Assembly (NCBI RefSeq): GCF_051195255.1
Contig: NZ_JBNJLK010000002.1
Coordinates: forward strand, 372,001-436,000
DNA from: Falsirhodobacter sp051195255
GTDB lineage: Bacteria; Pseudomonadota; Alphaproteobacteria; Rhodobacterales; Rhodobacteraceae
Length of the DNA: 64,000 bases
Direction: 5' to 3'
Each line of letters starts with the position of its first letter. Positions within the stretch are counted from its first letter, which is position 1. The translations under genes and the position numbers were made by a program. The notes under the pieces are model-generated. The model saw only the letters and a list, made by a program, of their open reading frames with translations. It made no database searches and was not told the origin of the DNA. Below, in pieces: positions 16,401 to 24,733 of this stretch.

Positions 16401-16978
16401 CCTTGGACGATTACATGGGCCCGCTGCGCCGCAAGAACGTGATGACGTTGACCGAGTTGACGGAGGCCGCGCAGGGCGGGCCGAAGGTGGCGAAGCTGGC
16501 GGGATCGGTCGGTTCGAAACAGGAACGCAAATCCGCGCGCGGCAACCGCTTTGCCTTCGTGCAGCTGTCGGACCCGACGGGGTTGTATGAGGTCACGGTG
16601 TTTTCCGACACGCTGGACCAGGCGCGCGACCTGCTGGAACCCGGCCAGAACGTGGTCCTGACGGTGGAGGCGCAGCTGGAAGGGGACACGCTGAAGCTGC
16701 TGGCGCGCGCCGCACAGCCCATCGACAGCGTGGCGGCGGATGCAGGTGGCGCGGGCTTCCGCATCCATCTGGAGCGGGCGGAGGCGGCGGCTTCGGTCGC
16801 GGCGCTGTTCGCGCGCCTGTCCGGCAACGGGCGCGCGGGCGGAGAGATCCGGTTCTGCGTGACGGACGAACAGGGGCAGGAGATCGACCTTGCGTTGCCC
16901 GACCGCTATCCCGTCACCCCGCAGGTGAAGGGCGCGATCAAGGCGGTGCAGGGCGTCGTCATGATCGAGGATCTGTAA
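13487..16978 (+). CDS. dnaE: DNA polymerase III subunit alpha
   Basis: A 1163-residue replicative polymerase, the usual DnaE length. The N-terminal PHP domain begins FIHLRVHTEHSLLEGA; the polymerase core follows with GPGRGSGAGSLVAYAL and the catalytic aspartates in PDFDIDF at residues 403-409; then come the fingers (NASTHAAGVVIGDRPL, QTGWLKANHPVEFMAG), a helix-hairpin-helix and a C-terminal OB fold (KVAKLAGSVGSKQERKSARGNRFAFVQLSD) that contacts the clamp and single strands. ATG at 13487 has AGGA 10 bases ahead; the frame is open for another 43 codons upstream without a better site. It is monocistronic and ends 3 bases before the end of slyX. Confidence 0.96.
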   Translation: MSNPVRFIHLRVHTEHSLLEGAVPVKKLVKLCEAASMPAVAVTDTNNMFAALEFSVTASGAGVQPIVGCQVSVDYDPAQPGEKTRPAAPVVLLAQDEAGYMNLMKLSSCLYVDKGGQLPQVTLDELATYSAGLICLSGGPDGPVGRLLRTGQRTKADALLRRLAATYPGRLYVELQRHPGEGGKLPEAEALSERGHVEMAYDLNLPLVATNDVYFPKAEMYEAHDALICIAEGAYVDQQQPRRRLTPQHYFKSEAEMCALFADLPEALENTVEIARRCAFKAAKRAPILPRFAEDEVEELRRQARAGLERRLAVIPHAVTVEEYHARLDFELGIIEKMGFPGYFLIVADFIKYAKDNQIPVGPGRGSGAGSLVAYALLITDLDPLRYALLFERFLNPERVSMPDFDIDFCMDRREEVIRYVQKKYGRDKVGQIITFGALLSKAAVRDVGRVLQMSFMQVDRLSKMIPLEGVKPVSIAKALADEPRLREAAKEEVVKRLLDYGQQVEGLLRNASTHAAGVVIGDRPLDALVPLYQDPRSDMPATQFNMKWVEAAGLVKFDFLGLKTLTVIQNAIDLIRAGGRELHQAADGRTLYTPAPGTENDIGHIPLDDAATYDLYSAAKTVAVFQVESSGMMDALRRMKPTCIEDIVALVALYRPGPMENIPVYCEVKNGLREIESIHPTIDFILKETQGIIVYQEQVMQIAQVMGGYSLGGADLLRRAMGKKIAEEMAKERPKFIKGAAETHDIDAKKAGEVFDLLEKFANYGFNKSHAAAYAVVSYQTGWLKANHPVEFMAGVMNCDIDLTDKLAIYKREVDKLGIETVPPCVNRSQATFSVREGKLVYGLGALKNVGVEAMKMIVAGRGDKPFVSLFDIARRVDLKRVGKRPMEMLVRAGAFDMLDGNRARVFDALDGLVAYSAAVHEARASSQVSLFGEAGDDLPEPRMANRDDWLPVERLAEEMKAIGFYLSGHPLDDYMGPLRRKNVMTLTELTEAAQGGPKVAKLAGSVGSKQERKSARGNRFAFVQLSDPTGLYEVTVFSDTLDQARDLLEPGQNVVLTVEAQLEGDTLKLLARAAQPIDSVAADAGGAGFRIHLERAEAAASVAALFARLSGNGRAGGEIRFCVTDEQGQEIDLALPDRYPVTPQVKGAIKAVQGVVMIEDL

Positions 16979-16981
16979 GGC

Positions 16982-17182
16982 TCACCAGTGCGGCGGGCGC
17001 TGGTCGGCCAGCGGAAGGGTTCCGCCTTCGGCCTCGCGTTCGGCCTCCCGCTCCATCAGCAGGCCGACGCGGCGGGACAGCCGCTCGATCTCTCGTGTCT
17101 GGCGGGTGACGATCTCGGACAGGTCGTCCACCATCCGCGTCAGGTGGGCGATCTGTTCTTCGCTGCGTTCGATCCGGTCCAT
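16982..17182 (-). CDS. slyX: SlyX family protein
   Basis: A 66-residue protein made almost entirely of one heptad-patterned helix (MDRIERSEEQIAHLTRMVDDLSEIV to RLSRRVGLL) and a short proline-rich tail ending PPHW, the classic SlyX layout. Its role is unknown; SlyX proteins are small coiled coils. AGGA lies ahead of the ATG at 17182. It is divergent to hisS and convergent with dnaE. Confidence 0.82.
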   Translation of the reverse strand: MDRIERSEEQIAHLTRMVDDLSEIVTRQTREIERLSRRVGLLMEREAEREAEGGTLPLADQRPPHW

Positions 17183-17258
17183 GATCCTTTCGGCGGCTTG
17201 TCGCCCGCCGCCCCTTCCGATAATGCCTTGGCCCGACAGCATAGCGAAGGGTCCGACC

Positions 17259-18743
17259 ATGGCCAAGGACAAGTCCCCCCGCCGCCCCCGCGCGGAAACG
17301 CCCAAGGGCTTCCGCGATTATTTCGGCGCGGACGTGACCGAACGGAAGGCGATGCTTGATGCCATCGCCGATGTGTATCACCGCTATGGCTTCGACCCGC
17401 TGGAAACCAGCGCCGTCGAAACGGTGGAAGCGCTGGGCAAGTTCCTGCCCGACGTGGACCGCCCGAATGAAGGCGTCTTCGGCTGGCAGGACGAGGACGA
17501 GCAGTGGCTGGCCCTGCGCTATGACCTGACCGCCCCCTTGGCCCGCGTGGCCGCGCAGTTCCGCAACGATCTGCCCAGCCCCTATCGCCGCTATGCCATG
17601 GGCCCCGTCTGGCGCAACGAAAAGCCGGGTCCGGGCCGCTTCCGCCAGTTCTATCAATGCGACGCCGACACGGTGGGCGCGCCGTCGGTCGCGGCGGATG
17701 CCGAGATTTGCGCCATGCTGTCGGACGCGCTGGAAACCGTGGGCATCCCGCGCGGCGACTATCTGGTGCGGGTAAACAACCGCAAGGTCCTGAACGGCGT
17801 GATGGAGGTGGCGGGCGTGCTCGACCCTTCCGACCTGTCGCGGTTCGAGGGGGAGCGCGGGATCGTGCTGCGCGCCATCGACAAGCTGGACCGTCTGGGC
17901 GACGCGGGCGTGCGCGCGCTGCTGGGCGCGGGCCGCAAGGACGAATCGGGCGACTTCACCCACGGCGCGGGCCTGAGCGACGAGCAGGCCGAGGTCGTGA
18001 TGGGCTTCATGGCCGCCAAGCGCGCCACGGGTGGCGAAACGGCCGCCCGCCTGCGCGAACTGGTGGGCGGGTCCGCCATCGGCCTTGAAGGCGTGCAGGA
18101 GTTGGAAACCATCGCCGAGATGCTGGACCGTCAGGGCTATGCGTCGGACCGGATCGAGGTGGACCCGTCCGTCGTGCGCGGCCTTGGCTATTACACCGGC
18201 CCCGTATTCGAGGCCGAGCTGACCTTCGAGATCTTCGACGAGAAGGGCAACAAGCGCCAGTTCGGGTCCGTGTCCGGCGGTGGCCGCTATGACGATCTGG
18301 TGAAGCGCTTCACCGGGCAGGCGGTGCCGGCCACGGGCGTGTCGATCGGCGTGGACCGGCTGCTGGCGGCGCTGCGGGCAAAGGGCCGCATGGGCGCGCA
18401 GGCGCAGGGCCCTGTGATCGTGACCGTGATGGACCGCGACCGGATGGCCGACTACATGGCCATGGCCGCCGATCTGCGCAACGCCGGCATCCGGGCCGAG
18501 GTGTATCTGGGCAACCCCAAGAACTTCGGCAACCAGTTGAAATACGCCGACAAGCGCCAGTCCCCCGTGGCCGTCATCCAGGGCGGGGACGAGGCGGGGA
18601 AGAATACCATCATCCTGAAGGACCTGATCTTGGGCGCAAAGATTGCCGAAGGTGCCAGCCTTGAGGAGTGGAAGGCCCGCCCGGCGCAGGTGGAAGTGCC
18701 GCGCGGCGATCTGGTGGCCGAGGTGCGGAAGATGCTCGCATGA
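17259..18743 (+). CDS. hisS: Histidyl-tRNA synthetase (alphaproteobacterial, eukaryote-like type)
   Basis: A 494-residue class II synthetase that charges tRNA-His. Motif 2 reads GPVWRNEKPGPGRFRQFYQCDAD; the FYQCD string resembles eukaryotic HisRS rather than the RRERPQKGRYRQF form of most bacteria. The histidine-specific RGLGYYTGPVFE, SGGGRYDDL and motif 3 GVSIGVDRLLAAL follow, then a C-terminal anticodon-binding domain (VIVTVMDRD onward). Many alphaproteobacteria use such a HisRS together with a tRNA-His lacking G-1. ATG at 17259 follows AAGG. It overlaps hisZ by ATGA and so links translation with histidine synthesis genes. Confidence 0.94.
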   Translation: MAKDKSPRRPRAETPKGFRDYFGADVTERKAMLDAIADVYHRYGFDPLETSAVETVEALGKFLPDVDRPNEGVFGWQDEDEQWLALRYDLTAPLARVAAQFRNDLPSPYRRYAMGPVWRNEKPGPGRFRQFYQCDADTVGAPSVAADAEICAMLSDALETVGIPRGDYLVRVNNRKVLNGVMEVAGVLDPSDLSRFEGERGIVLRAIDKLDRLGDAGVRALLGAGRKDESGDFTHGAGLSDEQAEVVMGFMAAKRATGGETAARLRELVGGSAIGLEGVQELETIAEMLDRQGYASDRIEVDPSVVRGLGYYTGPVFEAELTFEIFDEKGNKRQFGSVSGGGRYDDLVKRFTGQAVPATGVSIGVDRLLAALRAKGRMGAQAQGPVIVTVMDRDRMADYMAMAADLRNAGIRAEVYLGNPKNFGNQLKYADKRQSPVAVIQGGDEAGKNTIILKDLILGAKIAEGASLEEWKARPAQVEVPRGDLVAEVRKMLA

Positions 18744-19828
18744 TCAAGGCCGAGATCCGGGCCGAGGCGGAGCGGCTCTTCGCCGCCTTCCAGTCCGCCG
18801 GGGCCCAGCCGGTGGAGGCGGACATCCTTCTGCCCGCCGACATGCTGCTGGATCTGTATGGCGAGGACATCCGCGCCCGCGCCTATGTCACGCAAGACCC
18901 CCTGCGCGGAGAGATGGTGCTGCGGCCGGACTTCACCGTGCCGGTGGTGCAGGCGCACATGGCGCACGGGGCCGATCCCGCGCGGTACACCTATATGGGC
19001 GAGGTGTTCCGCAAGCAGGACACGCTGCGCCCCCGCGCCGCCGAATACCTTCAGGTCGGGTTCGAGGTGTTCGACCGCACCGCCCCCGAGGAGGCGGACG
19101 CCGAAGTGTTTGCCCTGTTCACCGAACTTCTGGCGCCCCTGCGTGTGCAGCCGCAGATCGGCGACATCGGCATCCTGATGGCCGCCGTGCACGGGTTGCA
19201 GACGACCGAGACGCGCCGCGCGGCCCTGCTGCGCCACGTTTGGCGTCCGCGCCGGTTCCGGCACCTGCTGGACCGCTATGCCGGCCGCACCGGCCCGCAC
19301 CCCGCACGCGTGCGCCTGCTGAAGGCCCTGGAGGAGGGCGCGCTGCCCAAGACTGGCCCGCATATCGGCCTGCGTTCCGCGTCCGAGATCGCGGCCCGCA
19401 TCCACGCGCTGGCCGAGGACGCCGACACCCCCTCCATCCCCGCCAGGCAGGCGACGCTGCTGGAGGACCTGATGGCCCTGTCCGCCCCCGCGCCCCAGGC
19501 GTTGGAGCGGTTGCGGGATCTGGCGGTGGACATGCCCCATATCTCTGTCGCGGTGGAACGGTTCGGCGCCCGCCTGACGGCGCTGAAGGCGCGCGGCATC
19601 GTGGTGGACGACCTGCCGTTCGAAACTACCCATGGCCGCACCACCCTGGAATATTACGATGGCTTCGTCTTCACCTTCCACGCGGCCGATCCGGGGCTTC
19701 CGGTGGTCGCCTCGGGCGGGCGGTATGACGCGCTGACGCGGGTTCTGGGGCAGGGGCAGTCCATCCCGGCCGTGGGCGGGATCATCCGCCCGCATCTGGT
19801 CGCGCAGTTGAGGGCCGAAGGATGCTGA
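18740..19828 (+). CDS. hisZ: ATP phosphoribosyltransferase regulatory subunit HisZ
   Basis: A 362-residue paralogue of the catalytic core of HisRS that lost charging activity and regulates the short form of HisG. Motif 2-like GEVFRKQDTLRPRAAEYLQVGFEVF and the GGRYDALTRVLGQGQSIPAVGG end are present, while the histidine-binding RGLxYY block of true HisRS is missing and there is no anticodon-binding domain. It sits between hisS (ATGA overlap) and hisG (7-base overlap), so HisZ and HisG are made together as the HisZ-HisG complex that begins histidine synthesis. Confidence 0.92.
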   Translation: MIKAEIRAEAERLFAAFQSAGAQPVEADILLPADMLLDLYGEDIRARAYVTQDPLRGEMVLRPDFTVPVVQAHMAHGADPARYTYMGEVFRKQDTLRPRAAEYLQVGFEVFDRTAPEEADAEVFALFTELLAPLRVQPQIGDIGILMAAVHGLQTTETRRAALLRHVWRPRRFRHLLDRYAGRTGPHPARVRLLKALEEGALPKTGPHIGLRSASEIAARIHALAEDADTPSIPARQATLLEDLMALSAPAPQALERLRDLAVDMPHISVAVERFGARLTALKARGIVVDDLPFETTHGRTTLEYYDGFVFTFHAADPGLPVVASGGRYDALTRVLGQGQSIPAVGGIIRPHLVAQLRAEGC

Positions 19829-20535
19829 AGATCGGTGTGCCGTCCAAGGGGCGGCTGATGGAGAAGACCTTCGACTGGTTCGGGGCGCGCGGCGTCACCA
19901 TGCGCCGCACCGGCAACGAACGGGAATATTCCGGCGAGGTGGAGGGGCTGGACGGCGTGCAGCTGGTCCTTCTGTCTGCCGGAGAGATCCCGCGCGAACT
20001 GTCGGCGGGCCGCATCCATCTGGGCGTGACGGGATCGGACCTTGTGCGCGACAAGCTGGCCGACTGGCCCGCGCAGGTGGCCGAGGTGGCGCCCTTGGGC
20101 TTTGGCCATGCGGACCTGATCCTTGCGGTGCCGGTGTGCTGGGTCGACGTGGACACGCTGGACGATCTGGACGCCGCGGCCTCGGCCTTCCGGCGGGTGC
20201 ATGGATTCCGGTTGCGGATCGCCACGAAATACCACCGGCTGGTGCGCGACTTCCTGACGGAAAACGGCGTGGCGGATTACCAGCTGGTCGACAGCCAGGG
20301 CGCGACCGAAGGCACGATCCGCAACCTCACGGCCGAGGCGATCGCCGACATCACCTCCACCGGCGAGACGTTGCGCGCGAACCACCTGAAGATCCTGGAG
20401 GACGCGGTGATCCACCGCAGCCAAGCCACCCTGTTCGCCGCCCGCGCCGCCGAATGGTCCGAAGCGCGTCCGGCGCTGAGGGCCCTGATGGCGCAGCTGC
20501 GCCTGCCGGTGCCGGACGTGATCCGCGAAGGTTAA
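19822..20535 (+). CDS. hisG: ATP phosphoribosyltransferase, short form
   Basis: A 237-residue HisG_S enzyme that condenses ATP and PRPP in the first step of histidine synthesis. GVPSKGRLMEKT at the N-terminus, VTGSDLVRDKL, the phosphate-binding DSQGATEGTIRN and ADITSTGETLRANHLKILEDAVI are conserved. It lacks the C-terminal regulatory domain of long HisG, consistent with the adjacent HisZ. GAAGG precedes the ATG at 19822. Its TAA stop overlaps the stop of the facing DUF1489 gene in a TTAA palindrome. Confidence 0.94.
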   Translation: MLKIGVPSKGRLMEKTFDWFGARGVTMRRTGNEREYSGEVEGLDGVQLVLLSAGEIPRELSAGRIHLGVTGSDLVRDKLADWPAQVAEVAPLGFGHADLILAVPVCWVDVDTLDDLDAAASAFRRVHGFRLRIATKYHRLVRDFLTENGVADYQLVDSQGATEGTIRNLTAEAIADITSTGETLRANHLKILEDAVIHRSQATLFAARAAEWSEARPALRALMAQLRLPVPDVIREG

Positions 20536-20945
20536 CGCAGGCCCATCTCGGCCAGCGCACGGGCCAGGTCGGGGGGCAGGGGCTCCTCGTGGTCGCGGCC
20601 TTCGGGGATGTCGGCGGGGGCATCCTTGGCGTCCAGATAGCGCCATCCCTGGAACGCGCGGCGCGGCTGCGCCTGCGTGCGCACGATCATGGGGTCCAGA
20701 ATCAGCGCGCAGCGCTCGATCCCGTCGTCGCCGCGCGTGGCCTCCAGCCCCAAGATCCGTTGGCGGGCCAGGACAAGGCCCTTGAAGATCCAGTAGATGG
20801 AGCCGCCGTTCAGCAGCTCCGCCTCCCGCTTGGGCCACATGCGGGTGACGTGGCGCGGTTCCCCGTGCCAATGGGTGGCCTGGCGGTGGGCCAGATCCTC
20901 GACGCGCTCGGCGCCGACGCAAAGCTTCAGCATGTGCAGGGTCAT
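20532..20945 (-). CDS. DUF1489 family protein
   Basis: A 137-residue conserved alphaproteobacterial protein of unknown function. Typical features are the start MTLHMLKLCVGAERVEDL, the central RMWPKREAELLNGGSIYWIFKGLVLARQRIL and the DPMIVRTQAQPRRAFQGWRYLDAKDAP block. Start at 20945 rather than 20981 because this matches the family N-terminus. It has no signal peptide. Stop codons of hisG and this gene share TTAA. Confidence 0.85.
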   Translation of the reverse strand: MTLHMLKLCVGAERVEDLAHRQATHWHGEPRHVTRMWPKREAELLNGGSIYWIFKGLVLARQRILGLEATRGDDGIERCALILDPMIVRTQAQPRRAFQGWRYLDAKDAPADIPEGRDHEEPLPPDLARALAEMGLR

Positions 20946-21038
20946 GGCGCATAGATAGGGACGGAAAGCGTCCGCGTCCATGCGTCGCGGATGACGTGAC
21001 GTTAACCCTCGGACTGTGGATTTCTTGCGTCAGACACC

Positions 21039-21065
21039 TTGCGAAGGGGGGCTTCGATCTATAAT
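21039..21065 (+). promoter_or_regulatory. Likely promoter of the dpp operon
   Basis: A perfect TATAAT at 21060-21065 follows TTGCGA at 21039-21044 (spacer 15; CTTGCG would give 16). Transcription would begin near 21072, leaving a leader of about 80 bases ahead of dppA. I see no defined operator in the leader. Confidence 0.5.
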
Positions 21066-21153
21066 CGCGCTTGCACCCTGCGGATTTTGGGAAAATCATG
21101 CGGGGATTCAGAATGGCGGCGGCACGAACCGCTGCCCGCAATGGGAGTTGCAC

Positions 21154-22752
21154 ATGAAATTCGCCCATCTTGCGATGGTTTCGGCCTTCGCGATCATGGC
21201 TGCCGCCGGGGCCCAGGCCAAGACGCTGGTCTATTGCTCGGAAGGCTCGCCCGAAGGCTTCGACGCCGCGACCACCACCGCCGGCACCACGATGGACGCC
21301 AGCAGCGACGCCGTGTTCAACCGCCTGGTGGAATTCGCGCCGGGCACGACCAATGTCGAACCCGGTCTGGCCGAAAGCTGGGACGTGTCGGAAGACGGGC
21401 TGGAATACACCTTCCACCTGCGGTCTGGCATCAAGTTCCACACCACCGACTATTTCGAGCCCACGCGCGAGATGAACGCCGACGACGTCATCTTCTCGTT
21501 CCTGCGTCAGGGCGATCCGGAAAGCCCCTGGGCCGACTACATCCCCGGTACGACCTACGAATACTACAACGCGATGGAAATGCCGGCGCTGGTGAAGGAG
21601 ATCCGGAAGGTCGACGACCTGACGGTGACGTTCGTCCTGAACCGCGCCGAGGCGCCGTTCCTTGCGAACATGGCGATGCCCTTCGCGTCGATCTATTCCA
21701 AGGAATACATGGACCAGCTGGAAGCGGACGGCAACATGGCCGCGCTGAACAGCCAGCCCGTCGGCACCGGCCCCTACCAGTTCGTAGCCTATCAGCCGGA
21801 CGCGGTGATCCGCTACAAGGCGAACCCCGACTACTACAAGGGTGTGCAGAAGATCGACGATCTGGTCTTCGCCATCACGCCCGACCCGGCGGTGCGCCGC
21901 CAGCGTCTGGAAGCCGGCGAATGCCACGTCATGCCCTATCCCTCGCCAGCCGACATCGAGGCGATGAAGGCCAATGACGACCTGCAGGTCATGGAACAGC
22001 CGGGCCTGAACGTGGCCTATCTGGCCTACAACACCACGATCGCGCCCTTCGACAAGCCCGAGGTGCGCGAAGCGCTGAACATGGCCATGAACAAGCAGGC
22101 CATCGTGGACGCGGTGTTCCAGGGCACGGGCGTCGTGGCCAAGAACCCGATCCCGCCGACCATGTGGTCCTACAACGACGCCGTGGAAGACAACGCCTAC
22201 GATCCCGAAGCGGCCAAGAAGATGCTGACGGATGCGGGCGTGGAAAACCTGGAGATGGAAGTCTGGGCGATGCCGGTGCAGCGCCCCTACATGCCCAACG
22301 CCCGCCGCGTGGCCGAGCTGATCCAGTCGGACTTCGCCAAGGTCGGCGTGAACGTGTCGATCGTGTCCTACGAATGGGGCGAATACCTGAAACGGTCCAC
22401 CGACCCGACCCGCAAGGGCGCGGTGATCATGGGCTGGACGGGCGACAACGGCGATCCGGACAACTTCCTGGCCGTTCTTCTGGGCTGCGCCGCGACCGGC
22501 GATGGCGGTGCGAACCGCGCCCAGTGGTGCAACAAGGACTTCGATGCGCTGCTGCAGAAGGCGAAAGTCACGACCGACCAGGCCGAGCGCACGAAGCTGT
22601 ATGAAGAAGCGCAGGTCATCTTCAAGGACCAGAACCCCTGGGCCACGCTGGCCCACAGCCAGGTCTTCATGCCGATGTCCAAGGACGTCACCGGCTATGT
22701 GATGAACCCGCTGGGCCGCCACAGCTTCGAAGGCGTCGACATCGCCGAGTGA
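21154..22752 (+). CDS. dppA: Dipeptide-binding periplasmic protein
   Basis: A 532-residue substrate-binding protein of ABC family SBP_bac_5. A signal peptide (MKFAHLAMVSAFAIMAAAGAQA) is followed by KTLVYCSEGSPEGFD, which closely resembles the mature start of E. coli DppA, then AESWDVSEDGLEYTFHLRSGIKFH, GTGPYQFVAY and NMAMNKQAIVDAVFQG. GGAG lies 10 bases before the ATG at 21154. It begins the dppABCDF operon for dipeptide import. Whether it also binds haem or delta-aminolevulinate, as E. coli DppA can, is not visible. Confidence 0.92.
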   Translation: MKFAHLAMVSAFAIMAAAGAQAKTLVYCSEGSPEGFDAATTTAGTTMDASSDAVFNRLVEFAPGTTNVEPGLAESWDVSEDGLEYTFHLRSGIKFHTTDYFEPTREMNADDVIFSFLRQGDPESPWADYIPGTTYEYYNAMEMPALVKEIRKVDDLTVTFVLNRAEAPFLANMAMPFASIYSKEYMDQLEADGNMAALNSQPVGTGPYQFVAYQPDAVIRYKANPDYYKGVQKIDDLVFAITPDPAVRRQRLEAGECHVMPYPSPADIEAMKANDDLQVMEQPGLNVAYLAYNTTIAPFDKPEVREALNMAMNKQAIVDAVFQGTGVVAKNPIPPTMWSYNDAVEDNAYDPEAAKKMLTDAGVENLEMEVWAMPVQRPYMPNARRVAELIQSDFAKVGVNVSIVSYEWGEYLKRSTDPTRKGAVIMGWTGDNGDPDNFLAVLLGCAATGDGGANRAQWCNKDFDALLQKAKVTTDQAERTKLYEEAQVIFKDQNPWATLAHSQVFMPMSKDVTGYVMNPLGRHSFEGVDIAE

Positions 22753-22823
22753 TCGGCCAAATTCGGCAACGGCGCGTCGCAGGGGTTTTCCTTGCGGCGC
22801 GCCTCCAACTTTTCGGGACACCG

Positions 22824-23831
22824 ATGATCAGATTTCTTCTTGGCAAGCTTGCCTATCTGATCCCGACCTTTATCGGGATCACGGTCGTGGCGTTCGGCTT
22901 CGTTCGGCTTCTGCCGGGCGATCCGGTGCTGCTGATGGCGGGCGAACGCGGCATCTCGCCCGAACGTCACGCCGAGCTTTCGGCCCAGCTGGGCTTCGAC
23001 CGCCCGATCGTGGTCCAGTATCTTGATTTCGTCATGGGGCTGTTCCAGGGTGATTTCGGCACCTCGCTGGCCACCCGCCGTCCGGTTCTGGGCGAATTCC
23101 TGACCCTGTTCCCGGCCACGATGGAACTGGCGATCTGCGCCATCATCCTGGCCACGCTGATCGGCATCCCGCTGGGCGTGTTCGCCGCGATCAAGCGGGG
23201 CAGCGCGTTCGACCAGATCTCCATGGGGGCGGCGCTTGTGGGCTATTCCATGCCGATCTTCTGGTGGGGTCTTTTGCTGATCATCCTGTTCTCGGGCATC
23301 CTGGGATGGACGCCGGTGTCGGGACGGATCGACTTCCTGTACTTCTTCCGCAACGGCACCGGCTTCATGCTGATCGATTCGCTGATGTCGGGGCAGAAGG
23401 GGGCCTTCGCGTCGGCGCTGTCACACCTGATCCTGCCCTCGATCGTGCTGGCCACGATCCCGATGGCCGTGATCGCGCGCCAGTCGCGGTCGGCCATGCT
23501 GGAGGTCCTGTCCGAGGATTACGTCCGCACCGCCCGCGCCAAGGGCATGTCGGCCTGGCGGGTCGTGGGCATTCACGCCCTGCGCAACGCCATGATCCCC
23601 GTGATCACCACCATCGGGTTGCAGATCGGCGTGATGATGGCCGGCGCCATCCTGACGGAAACGATCTTTTCCTGGCCGGGCGTCGGCAAGTGGATGATCG
23701 ACAGCATCTCGCGCCGCGATTACCCGTCGGTGCAGGGCGGCCTGCTGCTGATCGCGGGCATCGTGATGATCGTGAACCTGATCGTCGACCTGCTGTACGG
23801 CATCATCAATCCGCGCATCCGCCATTCGTGA
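22824..23831 (+). CDS. dppB: Dipeptide ABC transporter permease DppB
   Basis: A 335-residue permease with six expected membrane helices. MIRFLLGKLAYLIPTFIGITVVAFGFVRLLPGDPV is the family N-terminus, and EDYVRTARAKGMSAWRVVGIHALRNAMIPV is the EAA loop that contacts the ATPases. The ATG at 22824 is preferred on length and alignment; a GTG at 22749 that overlaps the dppA stop would add 25 unusual residues. It forms the transmembrane channel with DppC. Confidence 0.92.
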   Translation: MIRFLLGKLAYLIPTFIGITVVAFGFVRLLPGDPVLLMAGERGISPERHAELSAQLGFDRPIVVQYLDFVMGLFQGDFGTSLATRRPVLGEFLTLFPATMELAICAIILATLIGIPLGVFAAIKRGSAFDQISMGAALVGYSMPIFWWGLLLIILFSGILGWTPVSGRIDFLYFFRNGTGFMLIDSLMSGQKGAFASALSHLILPSIVLATIPMAVIARQSRSAMLEVLSEDYVRTARAKGMSAWRVVGIHALRNAMIPVITTIGLQIGVMMAGAILTETIFSWPGVGKWMIDSISRRDYPSVQGGLLLIAGIVMIVNLIVDLLYGIINPRIRHS

Positions 23832-23838
23832 GGGACAC

Positions 23839-24732
23839 ATGACCGCAACCGTCAAAACCGGGTCCGAACGCGCGCGCGTGCTGCGGGAGTTCTGGTTCTA
23901 CTTCTCGGAAAACCGTGGCGCCGTGATCGGCCTTGCCGTGTTCCTTGCCCTGATCCTTGTCGCGATCTTCGCGCCGCTTCTGGCGCCGCACGATCCGATC
24001 CAGCAATACCGCGACTTCCTTCTTGCCCCGCCCTCGTGGCAGGAAGGCGGCGCCTCCCAATTCCTGCTGGGCACCGACGCCGTGGGCCGGGACGTGCTGT
24101 CGCGCCTGATCTTCGGCGCGCGCCAGTCGCTGATCATCGGCTGCGTGGTCGTGTTCATCGCGCTGGTGGGCGGCATCGTCCTGGGCCTTGTCTCCGGCTT
24201 CTTCGGCGGCTGGGTGGACACGGTGATCATGCGCGTGATGGATGTGATCCTGGCCTTCCCGTCGCTGCTGCTGGCGCTGGTGATGGTCGCGATCCTGGGG
24301 CCGGGCCTGATGAACGCGATGATCGCCATCGCCATCGTTCTGCAACCGCATTTCGCGCGTCTGACCCGCGCCGCTGTTATGGCGGAAAAGAACAAGGAAT
24401 ACGTCATGGCCGCGCGCGTGGCCGGGGCGGGGCGCTTCCGCCTGATGGTCCGCACGATCCTTCCGAACTGCATGGGGCCCTTGATTGTGCAGGGCACGTT
24501 GTCCTTTTCCAACGCCGTTCTGGACGCCGCCGCCTTGGGCTTTCTGGGCATGGGCGCGCAGCCGCCGATCCCGGAATGGGGCACCATGCTGGCCGAAGCG
24601 CGCGAGTTCATCCTGAGCGCGTGGTGGGTCGTGACCTTCCCGGGCCTCGCCATCCTGATCACGGTCCTTGCGATCAACCTCGTGGGCGACGGCCTGCGCG
24701 ACGCGCTTGACCCGAAACTGAAGCGGAGCTGA
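23839..24732 (+). CDS. dppC: Dipeptide ABC transporter permease DppC
   Basis: A 297-residue permease. An N-terminal cytoplasmic region (RVLREFWFYFSENRGAVIGLAVF) leads into the first helix, LLGTDAVGRDVLSRLIFGARQSL is the highly conserved periplasmic block, and NKEYVMAARVAGAGRFRLMVRTILPNCMGPL is the EAA loop. It lies 7 bases after dppB and one base before dppD. Partner of DppB in dipeptide import. Confidence 0.92.
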   Translation: MTATVKTGSERARVLREFWFYFSENRGAVIGLAVFLALILVAIFAPLLAPHDPIQQYRDFLLAPPSWQEGGASQFLLGTDAVGRDVLSRLIFGARQSLIIGCVVVFIALVGGIVLGLVSGFFGGWVDTVIMRVMDVILAFPSLLLALVMVAILGPGLMNAMIAIAIVLQPHFARLTRAAVMAEKNKEYVMAARVAGAGRFRLMVRTILPNCMGPLIVQGTLSFSNAVLDAAALGFLGMGAQPPIPEWGTMLAEAREFILSAWWVVTFPGLAILITVLAINLVGDGLRDALDPKLKRS

Positions 24733-24733
24733 C

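Noticed and set aside
13475..16768. A 1097-codon open frame on the minus strand opposite dnaE
   Set aside because: It has no motif, no ribosome site, and its composition (His/Arg/Gln/Val-rich) is that of antisense of high-GC coding sequence; dnaE on the plus strand accounts for the region.
19654..22821. A 1055-codon minus-strand open frame over hisZ, hisG and dppA
   Set aside because: Same reason: a GC-driven antisense frame overlapping several genes with clear families.
22749..22823. An earlier GTG start for dppB overlapping the dppA stop
   Set aside because: The 25 extra residues (MIGQIRQRRVAGVF) are not permease-like; the ATG at 22824 gives the conserved N-terminus.
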